A stretch of 10,866 bases of DNA. Source: JAFCBV01 sp965370715. Lineage in GTDB: Archaea; EX4484-52; B79-G9. The translations under genes and the position numbers were made by a program. Position 1 is the first letter of the stretch; every line of letters begins with the position of its first letter. The stretch is taken from assembly GCA_965370715.1 (NCBI GenBank), contig CBDUVQ010000029.1:1-10866 (forward strand). The letters run 5' to 3'. The notes below the pieces were generated by a model. That model made no database searches. It had not been told where the DNA came from and saw only the letters and a list, made by a program, of their open reading frames with translations. This document shows, one piece after another, positions 1 through 6,196 of the stretch.

Positions 1-958
1 ACGCCTTGTATATCATGTCCATTTCTTTCTGGTAGTCAGAATATGTTGTATCAATAAGCTTTCCGCCGACAATAGCCCTTTCACGTGCCATGTCCTGCGG
101 AACTACCCAGTCAAATGTCAGGTTCGTAAATGGGTACTGCGAACCCCAGCGCGAGGGTATGTTTAATGAAAATACAAGCTTTTGCATTGTCTGCTTGACT
201 TCCTTAAAAGTCATGTTGTCTGCACGGACAAACGGAGCAAGAAGCGTGTCAACACTTGAGAATGCCTGCGCACCTGCGAACTCCATCTGTAGGCAGCCCA
301 TATAATTCACCATCTGCGATATGACAACATCTGTGTGCTTTGCAGGCTTTGCATCAACCTTATTCTGTATGCCTCCAAAACCCATAAGAAGAAGATTTTT
401 GAGAGACCATCCAGCACAATAACCGATAAAGCCATGCGTCAAATCATGAATATGCAACCGACCGTCCTTGTGTGCAGAGCTGACGTACTCAGGATATATT
501 TCGGTCAGGGTGTATGTGGAAATAACTTTTCCGGCAGTATGCAGCATAAGCCCTGAAAAAGAATATGCCTCATTGCTGTTCTCATTAACGTTCCAGTGCG
601 CCTGATCAAGGTATTCATTGATTATGTTCTGTGCATCCAGTACAGCAGACTTCATTTCCCGCACTTTCTTTTGCTGCTGCCTGTAAAGGATATACGCCTT
701 TGCTGTTTTGACGTGGCCTGCCTTTATGAGTACGCGCTCGACAATATCCTGTATCCCCTCAACTGTGGGGGTGTTTTTTCCATCATGCTGGTAATCTATA
801 ACAGCCACAACACGGCCTGCAAGCTCTTCAGCAGAAGCACGGTCTTTTCCGCCAACAGAGTTTGCTGCCTTGAAAATTGCTTCAACAATCTTTTTTTTGT
901 CAAAATTCACGATTCTGCCGTCGCGCTTTTTTACTTTTGTTATAGCTGAATATTCCAT
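1..958 (-). CDS. nrdD: Anaerobic (class III) ribonucleoside-triphosphate reductase, N-terminal part, cut by window edge
   Basis: NrdD reduces ribonucleoside triphosphates to deoxyribonucleotides with an oxygen-sensitive glycyl radical that is installed by the activase NrdG. The 319 residues visible from ATG at 958 begin with an ATP-cone allosteric domain (about residues 5-100, starting ITKVKKRDGRIVNFD). The catalytic barrel follows, with HIHDL at 169-173, YCAGWSL at 180-186 and NYMGCLQMEFAGAQAFSSVD at 218-237, all typical of NrdD. The C-terminal half, with the glycyl-radical site and zinc cysteines, lies outside the window, as does any nrdG. The start is 35 bases after the nrdR stop, and a weak G-rich ribosome binding site (966-971) precedes it. 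The gene is therefore probably transcribed together with nrdR and controlled by the NrdR boxes upstream of it. The class III enzyme suggests an anaerobic lifestyle. The identification is firm; completeness cannot be judged. Confidence 0.95.
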   Translation of the reverse strand, partial: MEYSAITKVKKRDGRIVNFDKKKIVEAIFKAANSVGGKDRASAEELAGRVVAVIDYQHDGKNTPTVEGIQDIVERVLIKAGHVKTAKAYILYRQQQKKVREMKSAVLDAQNIINEYLDQAHWNVNENSNEAYSFSGLMLHTAGKVISTYTLTEIYPEYVSSAHKDGRLHIHDLTHGFIGYCAGWSLKNLLLMGFGGIQNKVDAKPAKHTDVVISQMVNYMGCLQMEFAGAQAFSSVDTLLAPFVRADNMTFKEVKQTMQKLVFSLNIPSRWGSQYPFTNLTFDWVVPQDMARERAIVGGKLIDTTYSDYQKEMDMIYKA

Positions 959-993
959 TAAAAAACCCCCTGTCTGGATGCTCTTAAAAACTG

Positions 994-1443
994 CTATTCC
1001 TGAAGTGCCTTAATCTCGTTTTCAAAAGAGGCAACATCTGTAAACTGCCGGTACACTGAAGCAAAGCGTATGTATGCTACATCATCTAATCTTTTAAGGT
1101 GTTTCATCACAAGCTCGCCAATAGCCTTGCTTGTCACTTCGTTTCTTCCGCGGCTCCTTATGCGCGACTCAATTTTCTGGACAACCTTCTCTATATTCCC
1201 TGCGCTGATAGAGCGTTTCTCACAAGCATGAGTTATACCGCGCTTTATCTTGTTCCGGTCAAACGCTTGTCTTGTGCCGTCGCACTTTTGCACAAGAATA
1301 TTTTCGGTCTCAACGCGCTCGTATGTAGTAAACCTTTTTTTGCATTTCTCGCACTCCCTGCGCCTTCTTGTGACTTCAAGTTCCAGAGTTTCGCGCGAGT
1401 CAACCACGCGGGTGTCTGAATGAGAACAGTAAGTGCATTTCAC
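994..1443 (-). CDS. nrdR: Transcriptional repressor NrdR
   Basis: NrdR senses ATP/dATP through an ATP cone and represses ribonucleotide reductase genes. From a GTG start at 1443 the protein has 149 residues, the usual NrdR length, and starts VKCTYC, matching the family's usual MKCPYC-type N-terminus. The zinc ribbon uses C3, C6, C31 and C34. The R-rich stretch TRRRRECEKCKKRFTTYE (25-42) is the DNA-binding signature, and the ATP cone spans about 49-139. An in-frame ATG at 1515 would add 24 residues unlike the family and would run over both NrdR-box palindromes, so I prefer GTG, which has AGGT seven bases upstream. nrdD follows on the same strand, so the pair looks like an autoregulated operon. 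NrdR is widespread in bacteria and more scattered in archaea, so acquisition by transfer is possible but not shown here. Confidence 0.93.
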   Translation of the reverse strand: MKCTYCSHSDTRVVDSRETLELEVTRRRRECEKCKKRFTTYERVETENILVQKCDGTRQAFDRNKIKRGITHACEKRSISAGNIEKVVQKIESRIRSRGRNEVTSKAIGELVMKHLKRLDDVAYIRFASVYRQFTDVASFENEIKALQE

Positions 1444-1458
1444 GGAAAAACCTATAAC

Positions 1459-1474
1459 ATACAATATATTGTGG
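1459..1474 (-). promoter_or_regulatory. NrdR box, proximal to nrdR
   Basis: The minus strand reads CCACAATATATTGTAT, which agrees at 14 of 16 positions with the published bacterial consensus acaCwAtATaTwGtgt. Its core ACAATATATTGT is a perfect palindrome. Its centre lies 23.5 bases upstream of the nrdR GTG, about where a TATA box for a nearly leaderless transcript would be. Binding by NrdR here is inferred. Confidence 0.75.
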
Positions 1475-1489
1475 GTTGTCTTTGACTGA

Positions 1490-1505
1490 ATACAACACTT
1501 TGTAT
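1490..1505 (-). promoter_or_regulatory. NrdR box, distal
   Basis: The plus strand reads ATACAACACTTTGTAT, which agrees with the NrdR consensus at about 11 of 16 positions and shares the arms ATACAA and TTGTAT with the proximal box. Its centre is exactly 31 bases from that of the proximal box. This is the three-helical-turn spacing known for paired NrdR boxes, and the spacing is the main reason for accepting this weaker site. Confidence 0.62.
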
Positions 1506-1520
1506 ACTTTGTCATCTCAG

Positions 1521-1538
1521 GTATATATGCATTTATAT
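1521..1538 (-). promoter_or_regulatory. Possible TATA elements of the nrdR-nrdD operon
   Basis: Two overlapping AT-rich candidates are seen on the minus strand: ATATAAAT (1531-1538) and GCATATATAC (1521-1530). Either would place the transcription start around 1498-1510, within or beside the distal NrdR box, leaving a leader of about 55-65 bases before the GTG. The alternative is that the proximal NrdR box itself serves as the TATA element. The sequence alone does not decide between them. Confidence 0.4.
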
Positions 1539-1617
1539 GATTGCAGAAGGTTTTTAGAACCTATGTTTTTAGAAAAATATATTCAAATGTATATATTCTG
1601 TTTACGTACTGCATCCA

Positions 1618-2220
1618 CTATACACTAACATCTTTTGCAGCCACAATGCCGCAGGGTGTTTTCTCTTCAAATGCCTGAACAAAAAACTGATGTAGTATTG
1701 TGCCTTCCTTGTGCCATGCATCCAAATCAGAAAGCCCTGCCTTGCAGCACAACTGCTCCAAAAATTCTTTTTTTTCAGGCAACTCATCCCAGACCTGCGG
1801 AAGAAAAAGCCCGCATGAGTTGCTGCGCTCAAGTATAAGCCCGTCAGCTTTCGGTGTTATGGATTCCAGAATTTCTTTTTCAGTTGATGCCTCTATTTTT
1901 TGCGGTAGTGTCAGAACAGAAACTTCTATAATTATTTTGTCAAGTTCAGAATCTTTTAGTGGAGCAAAACGCGGATCCTCCACTGCGGCCGCAACAGCAG
2001 CGCGCATAATTGCATCCTTGATTGAAAAGCATGGCTCAGAAAACCCTATGCAACCACGAAGCTCTTTTTCGGGGAATGTGTGAAGTGTTACAAATACGCC
2101 GCGCTTTGAAGACAGCCACGCGTCCTCGGGAAATGCTGGTGCTGTTTTTTTGTTTATTTGATGCTCAATAGCCTTTCTTGCCTGCTTTACCAAAAAAATT
2201 CCTTGTTCTAAAGACAGCAT
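1618..2220 (-). CDS. AMMECR1 domain protein
   Basis: This is a 200-residue member of the AMMECR1 family, conserved in archaea and eukaryotes and present in some bacteria, with no firmly settled biochemical role. The diagnostic motif LRGCIG is at residues 54-59, preceded by GVFVTL (41-46). DPRF (82-85), IIIEVSVLT (96-104) and GLFLPQVW (137-144) are also typical of the family. ATG at 2220 is chosen because GGTGA lies four bases upstream (2225-2229) and because the family starts near this point. The open frame extends upstream to 2352, but only by reading through the tRNA gene. The gene begins 18 bases after the tRNA-Val CCA end and no TATA element fits between them, so it is probably expressed by read-through from the tRNA promoter. 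Confidence 0.92.
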   Translation of the reverse strand: MLSLEQGIFLVKQARKAIEHQINKKTAPAFPEDAWLSSKRGVFVTLHTFPEKELRGCIGFSEPCFSIKDAIMRAAVAAAVEDPRFAPLKDSELDKIIIEVSVLTLPQKIEASTEKEILESITPKADGLILERSNSCGLFLPQVWDELPEKKEFLEQLCCKAGLSDLDAWHKEGTILHQFFVQAFEEKTPCGIVAAKDVSV

Positions 2221-2224
2221 ATAT

Positions 2225-2229
2225 TCACC
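2225..2229 (-). promoter_or_regulatory. Ribosome binding site of the AMMECR1 gene
   Basis: GGTGA on the minus strand lies four bases before ATG at 2220. It matches the archaeal anti-Shine-Dalgarno sequence and decides this start over the longer open frame through the tRNA. Confidence 0.75.
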
Positions 2230-2277
2230 AGATAAAAATGGTGGGTCGAGGCGGATTTGAACCGCCGATCTTCGCCG

Positions 2278-2322
2278 TTCTTTCACGCAGTGGAAGAATT
2301 CAACAATCCCCGAGTTACGTGA
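2278..2322 (-). other. Canonical tRNA intron at position 37/38, 45 bases
   Basis: The intron follows A37 of the anticodon loop. The central helix pairs CTTA (32-35) with AAAG (2283-2280), with one A-A mismatch. The bulges are CAT (2324-2322) and AAC (2279-2277). The intron-side helix pairs CACGTA with TGCGTG, including one wobble pair. Cutting after the second base of each bulge restores the loop CTTACAC. This is a slightly relaxed bulge-helix-bulge motif. Confidence 0.88.
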
Positions 2323-2339
2323 TGTAAGGGCGACGTCAT

Positions 2340-2385
2340 TTTTGGCGCGCACTGCGAACGCAGCAAATCATTGATTTGCGCGCGT
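2340..2385 (-). other. Non-canonical D-loop tRNA intron (position 20a/21), 46 bases
   Basis: The flanks form a textbook bulge-helix-bulge. TTGG (2391-2388) pairs with CCAA (2345-2342) as the central four-pair helix. The three-base bulges are CTA (2387-2385) and AAA (2341-2339), and the intron-side helix pairs CGCGCGC (2384-2378) with GTGCGCG (2352-2346). Cutting after the second base of each bulge joins GGCT to ATGACG and restores a normal valine D arm. Inside are two small hairpins, GCAAAT/ATTTGC and CTGC/GCAG. Confidence 0.88.
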
Positions 2386-2429
2386 AGCCAACTAGACTAC
2401 CGACCCATGCTCTACATTCGAGTGAAAAA

Positions 2430-2437
2430 AATATAAA
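2430..2437 (-). promoter_or_regulatory. TATA box of tRNA-Val
   Basis: TTTATATT on the minus strand is centred about 27 bases upstream of the first base of the tRNA, with the pyrimidine-purine step T-G at the predicted start. Transcription would begin at or within a base of the mature 5' end. The adjoining T-run (2424-2430) could also help terminate the DUF373 transcript. Confidence 0.65.
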
Positions 2438-2452
2438 CCCTTGTTGCCTTGA

Positions 2453-3505
2453 TTATTTTTTCTTTGCCCGCTTCTCTACTGCAGAACTAATGAATATCAG
2501 GGCACCGCTGACAACAAGCGCATACATCAGGTATGTATAGCTTGCAGTCTCCCTCAAAAGAAACCTCGTTACCTCATAGGTTATCCATGCAACAGAAAAT
2601 GACATGCCAAAATATGTCAGGTAACCCGATACATGCTGCTTTTTCATTCTAAGTGTCTTTCCAAGGCCAACCAGCACAGCCACAAAAAAGAAAGGGATTA
2701 TTGATGCATTCAAAAACGCGCTTGCAGAAATGTAGAGCGGAATAGAACTCAGTCCCACAACTTCTTTGTATCCATTTGCAATCCCCAGTATGAAAAGAAC
2801 AAATGCGGAAAAATACATGAAAAACGATGGCTTGCGCGTCTTAAATGCTGTGCTTGCTTCAAGATACGCCCCTTCCAGAGACTTTTCAAGCTGAAATCCT
2901 TTTATCAAAAGATATGTGCCGATAACCCCGACAATGAGCCGCCCTCCTGCAGTGCCAAGAATTGCATATATTATCAATGCAATTGCAGGGAGCCCTATAA
3001 ATAGGCGCGATGCCTTTGGCTCTGCAAGCACAGACATAATGAAATCATATGCCACATAATACATGCTTTCAAGCTGCTGGCTTTGGCGTACTATGATTTT
3101 TTCAGAATACACAACATTGATTTTTGACTTGATTATTGGCAAAACATACTCGTCTTCTGCACCGTCTGTCACGAGCACTGCTTCGGTCACATCATATTTT
3201 AAAAGAATTTTTTCAAGGTCATCTGCTATTTTGCGGTCAGATGTGATCCCGACATCTGAATCTCCGGTTATCGTAACAATTTCAGCAGGACCTTTGCTTT
3301 TTATTTTGTCCAGTACCTGCACTGCCTTGAAAATAGAATTAACATCCGAATCTGTCGGATCCTTAAGGGCAAGCTTGTTTGCTGCAAGAATGTTTTTCTC
3401 CCTGCCAATCACAGGACCTGAGATTCCCACCTTCACTCCTAAATCATCATCTCTGTCAATGCAAATGACAAGAGTTGTTTTCTTCTTTTTGGCTGTTTTT
3501 GGCAT
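2453..3505 (-). CDS. DUF373 family membrane protein
   Basis: This is a 350-residue protein of the archaeal DUF373 family, whose function is not known. A basic start (MPKTAKKKK) leads into a soluble N-terminal domain of about 160 residues. That domain carries VICIDRDDDLG (13-23), GISGPVIG (27-34), GDSDVG (81-86) and LVTDGAEDEYVLPII (111-125), the family's recognisable acidic motifs. The C-terminal half holds about six hydrophobic segments, at roughly 168-184, 187-203, 228-246, 264-283, 297-318 and 324-342, and ends in a basic KRAKKK tail. The whole therefore resembles a cytoplasmic domain anchored by a membrane bundle. A TATA element lies 25 bases before the ATG and no ribosome binding site is seen, so the transcript is probably leaderless. 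The gene for methionine aminopeptidase ends 42 bases upstream on the same strand. Confidence 0.9.
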   Translation of the reverse strand: MPKTAKKKKTTLVICIDRDDDLGVKVGISGPVIGREKNILAANKLALKDPTDSDVNSIFKAVQVLDKIKSKGPAEIVTITGDSDVGITSDRKIADDLEKILLKYDVTEAVLVTDGAEDEYVLPIIKSKINVVYSEKIIVRQSQQLESMYYVAYDFIMSVLAEPKASRLFIGLPAIALIIYAILGTAGGRLIVGVIGTYLLIKGFQLEKSLEGAYLEASTAFKTRKPSFFMYFSAFVLFILGIANGYKEVVGLSSIPLYISASAFLNASIIPFFFVAVLVGLGKTLRMKKQHVSGYLTYFGMSFSVAWITYEVTRFLLRETASYTYLMYALVVSGALIFISSAVEKRAKKK

Positions 3506-3526
3506 GAACTAGTTGTGTTGGCGCAA

Positions 3527-3534
3527 TTATATAA
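3527..3534 (-). promoter_or_regulatory. TATA box of the DUF373 gene
   Basis: The perfect palindrome TTATATAA is centred 25.5 bases from the first base of the DUF373 start codon. This is the archaeal TATA-to-start distance, so transcription would begin at the ATG. It lies in the 42-base gap after the methionine aminopeptidase gene and gives DUF373 its own promoter. Confidence 0.65.
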
Positions 3535-3547
3535 TTGTTGTTCTCTC

Positions 3548-4435
3548 TTATTTTGTGGTTACTATCGGCTCCTCTGCAACAATCACTGTGTGCTCTGCCT
3601 GGGATATCAATCCCCGTTCCGTGTCCCGCAAAAATGGGTACTTATGAATTATGCCCCTCATTGCAAGCTGATTGATTGTTGTGCTAATAAGTGCGCCTGA
3701 AGGCTTCTCAATCCAGCGCAGCGCAAAGGGCAAACCCATGTATTTCTCCTTTGCAATCCTGATGATTTCTCTTGCGTGCGGCGAGCGCTCTGGCTTCTCG
3801 CTCGCAAGGCGGAATATCTCTGCATCATTCGCTTCCATTACATAGCCGCTGCCCTCACTCAAGAATGGCTCTATTGCAATCGCGTCACCTTCTTTCAATG
3901 TTTCACCCGACTTTGTTGGAATATTTGGTATGCTTGTGCCGGTATGTATTGTGTATCTTCCAAGCATATGGCCTGAAAGGTTTGATACTGGCTTATATCC
4001 TGCAGATTCTATGGTCTCACTAATTGTAGCCCCTATATCTCCTGTTTTTGTTCCGGGTGTTGCCATAGAAATTGCATTTTTCAGTGCGCGCTCAATTGTG
4101 GTTACCATGTTTTGTTTTGTTTTGTCAAGAGCTATAGTTATTGCAGTGTCTGCAATGTATCCGTCAACATGAACTCCAAGGTCAACTTTGACAATGTCTT
4201 TGTTCTCAAAAACCCTCTCCTCTTTTGCTTTGGGGGTGCAGTGCGCTGCAAACTCGTTGAGTGATATGTTTACGGGAAATGCTATCTTTCCGCCAAGCTC
4301 AATTATCCTTGACTCAATTGTGTTTGCAGCAAGAAGTATGCTTTTGCCGGGCACAACAAATTTTCTTGATTCTTCGCGAACCTGAGATGCAATCTTTCCT
4401 GCAAGAATGTATTTTTCCAAAACAGTATCGTCCAT
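3548..4435 (-). CDS. map: Methionine aminopeptidase, type II
   Basis: This enzyme removes the initiator methionine from new proteins in the cytoplasm, using two metal ions. At 295 residues it matches archaeal type II enzymes. The five metal ligands are visible in order: D85 (KVDLGVHVDG), D96 (IADTA), H156 (SGHMLGRY), E189 (IAIEPF) and E281 (QAEHTV). The substrate-side histidines H64 (AAHCTP) and H164 (YTIHTG) are also present. The roughly 60-residue segment between E189 and E281 is the helical insert that defines type II. The start at 4435 fits the family length and sits 26 bases from an AT-rich element (4457-4466), with no obvious ribosome binding site, which suggests a leaderless transcript. 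The gene is divergent from the secreted protein at 4491. Confidence 0.96.
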   Translation of the reverse strand: MDDTVLEKYILAGKIASQVREESRKFVVPGKSILLAANTIESRIIELGGKIAFPVNISLNEFAAHCTPKAKEERVFENKDIVKVDLGVHVDGYIADTAITIALDKTKQNMVTTIERALKNAISMATPGTKTGDIGATISETIESAGYKPVSNLSGHMLGRYTIHTGTSIPNIPTKSGETLKEGDAIAIEPFLSEGSGYVMEANDAEIFRLASEKPERSPHAREIIRIAKEKYMGLPFALRWIEKPSGALISTTINQLAMRGIIHKYPFLRDTERGLISQAEHTVIVAEEPIVTTK

Positions 4436-4456
4436 ACAACATGATTGTATAGCAAG

Positions 4457-4466
4457 GTTTTTTAAC
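4457..4466. promoter_or_regulatory. AT-rich element possibly shared by two divergent genes
   Basis: GGTTTTTTAA is centred about 26 bases from the methionine aminopeptidase ATG (4435) on one side and about 29 from the secreted-protein ATG (4491) on the other. It is the only element at TATA distance from both starts in the 55-base gap. Neither gene has a clear ribosome binding site. Dual use is inferred. Confidence 0.45.
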
Positions 4467-4490
4467 TCTTTATGACACTACATCTATCTT

Positions 4491-6191
4491 ATGAAAACTG
4501 CATTGACTGCGTTTTTTCTGGTCATGTTTTTTTCTTCTTCTGCTTTTGCACAAAATGCGGATATCATCATCAATGAGATAATGTATGATCCTCTTCCAAG
4601 CGATACATACAATGAATGGATTGAAATTTACAACAACGGCACAGACAGCGTATCACTTGAGAGCTGGAAATTATGTGACAAAGAGATTCTTTCAGGTTAC
4701 ATTGATCGCGACCGCGGCGGCGCTCTGTATTTGAACGCGTCGATAATAATTCCGCCAGGTGGGTATGCACTCATTACAGATGGAGGCAGCGGAACAGAAG
4801 TGTATGATAATTTTACTGTTAGCGAAACTGCTCTTGCATTACATGTAGATGCGGGCACCATATGCGGACCACTTACAAACGACAATGGCAAACCACTTGA
4901 GCTAATGGATTCCTTAGGCATTCTGATTGAAAACATAACGTACAATCCTTCTATTGGTGCTTCAGGCAATGGCAAGTCCCTTGAGCGAAACTCAACAGGA
5001 TGGTTCGAAAGCATAGTTGAAGGCGGCACTCCCGGATGGGAAAACAACATAAGCATTCCTCTCGTGCCTGAGCAAAACGAAAGCGAACCGGATGAGCCTG
5101 CTGTGCAGGAAAACGAAACAGTTGTGGATGACATCACTGAAAATGAAACCATTCCTGAAGAAAGCGCAGAAGAAATAGTGACCGAAACTCCACTCGGCTC
5201 TACAGAAATAACAATACTGTCTGCACCCGCTTCCATGCACTTCGGGGACTACACGTCCTTGCACGTCAGCTTTTTTTCAGGAGACTCAGAGTTTTCAGAA
5301 GCGCGCATTGTCGCATACGTCTTCAGCCCGCACTGGATCTCAAGGGATCTTTCCCGTGATGAGGAAACAATACGGAGCGCACCGTATTCAACAGGCATTG
5401 CAGCTGCAATGCACAACATTGGCATAAACACCACAACAACGGCCATCCTACCAATTTTTCTGAAATGCAATGAGGATGAAAAATATACTGAAGGGGAATA
5501 TGTTCTCCGTGTCCGGCTTTACAGAAACGAAGGCTCATGGGCTTCTGTAACAGAAACAGACACAACCCTTTCTGTCAGCGGAAAAAATCCTCTCTGCGAA
5601 AAAGAAATAGTGTATGTAAACGTACCAACAGAATGTGAAACAGAAGAAGATACTCCTGAAATAAAAGATGAAGAAGAAAGTGGATTTTCATTTGATGTTC
5701 CGGAAGTTGTTTATCTTGACGAGAACTTTAGCACAAACATAATAATCAAGAATACCGGAAACGAAACGATATTTATCAAAACCTACTCCTACCTCTATGA
5801 CGGTGCAAAGCGGCTGTCGTACGGATTTAACGGAGAAGATTGGGGGAAAACATGGGATGCAAATGCAGTACAAATAGAGCTTGCAGAGAATGAAATCAAA
5901 AACATCAGCCTCCTCAATTTAGTAAAAAATGCAACAAGCCTTGAAGTGCACACATACAAGATCATTGTAAAAGATGTAGGCACATCAAAGAACCTTGAAG
6001 AAGAAATTGTTCTGATTCGTGTCGAAAAGAAACCGGAAACAAACAAAACAGTTGTTGTAGAAACTACCGCAAACTTGATTGATGATACAGAAGAAGAAAT
6101 TCAGGAAACAATCAGCGGACATGCAATTACAACAGAGCCAAAGCCATCAATAATCAAAAGATTTTTTGGATGGCTGGAAAATATATTTTAG
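4491..6191 (+). CDS. Secreted lamin-tail-domain protein
   Basis: This is a 566-residue protein likely to act outside the cell or on the envelope. A signal peptide of about 20 residues (MKTALTAFFLVMFFSSSAFA) precedes a lamin tail domain (about 22-185), recognised by IIINEIMYDP (25-34), NEWIEIYNNG (41-50), the SLESWKL strand and the closing pattern GKSLERN...W...GGTPGWEN. A linker rich in E, T and N (about 193-235) follows. Next come two probable beta-sandwich regions (about 238-365 and 390-515), the second containing IIIKNTGNETIFI, as in CARDB-like folds. Many N-x-S/T sequons suggest glycosylation. The tail ends SGHAITTEPKPSIIKRFFGWLENIF-like, with a short amphipathic, aromatic end that may serve as an anchor or sorting signal. 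Lamin tail domains in prokaryotes are usually found in secreted proteins, but the ligand is unknown. It is the only plus-strand gene in the window. Confidence 0.85.
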   Translation: MKTALTAFFLVMFFSSSAFAQNADIIINEIMYDPLPSDTYNEWIEIYNNGTDSVSLESWKLCDKEILSGYIDRDRGGALYLNASIIIPPGGYALITDGGSGTEVYDNFTVSETALALHVDAGTICGPLTNDNGKPLELMDSLGILIENITYNPSIGASGNGKSLERNSTGWFESIVEGGTPGWENNISIPLVPEQNESEPDEPAVQENETVVDDITENETIPEESAEEIVTETPLGSTEITILSAPASMHFGDYTSLHVSFFSGDSEFSEARIVAYVFSPHWISRDLSRDEETIRSAPYSTGIAAAMHNIGINTTTTAILPIFLKCNEDEKYTEGEYVLRVRLYRNEGSWASVTETDTTLSVSGKNPLCEKEIVYVNVPTECETEEDTPEIKDEEESGFSFDVPEVVYLDENFSTNIIIKNTGNETIFIKTYSYLYDGAKRLSYGFNGEDWGKTWDANAVQIELAENEIKNISLLNLVKNATSLEVHTYKIIVKDVGTSKNLEEEIVLIRVEKKPETNKTVVVETTANLIDDTEEEIQETISGHAITTEPKPSIIKRFFGWLENIF

Positions 6192-6196
6192 CTGGG

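Larger units (their letters stand above)
2239..2406 (-). tRNA. tRNA-Val (anticodon UAC) with two introns and encoded CCA
   Basis: The mature tRNA is assembled from three exons: 2406-2386, 2339-2323 and 2277-2239. The acceptor stem pairs GGGTCGG with TCGACCC, including one G-U pair at 7-66. The D stem pairs GTC with GAC. The anticodon stem pairs TCGCC with GGCGA around the loop CTTACAC, giving anticodon UAC for valine. The variable loop is AGATC, and the T arm is GGCGG-TTCAAAT-CCGCC. The discriminator base is A and CCA is encoded. The spliced length is 77 bases. The gene is unreadable as a tRNA without removing both introns, which may cause automatic tools to miss or misplace it. The anticodon and fold are secure; the exact splice bases rest on the motifs described for each intron. 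Confidence 0.93.

Noticed and set aside
596..949. 117-codon open frame on the plus strand opposite nrdD
   Set aside because: It lies opposite the ATP cone and start of the catalytic domain of nrdD; a shadow frame.
1444..1515. N-terminal extension of NrdR to an ATG at 1515
   Set aside because: The added 24 residues are unlike the family, and the stretch contains both NrdR-box palindromes, so it is regulatory DNA.
1548..1574. Short hairpin AGGTT/AACCT and direct repeat GTTTTTAGAA near 1550 and 1565
   Set aside because: The arms are only five pairs in an AT-rich spacer; it could belong to a terminator but is too weak to call.
2221..2352. N-terminal extension of the AMMECR1 protein upstream of 2220
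   Set aside because: The extension is a translation of the tRNA-Val gene and its introns; a good ribosome binding site precedes ATG 2220.
2286..2356. Six-base complementarity between the two tRNA introns (CGCAGT at 2356-2351 with ACTGCG at 2291-2286)
   Set aside because: Short enough to be chance, and the second segment is already used in the intron 2 helix.
4697..5236. 179-codon open frame antisense to the secreted protein gene
   Set aside because: Serine- and proline-rich translation with no domain, lying opposite a well-supported gene; a shadow frame.
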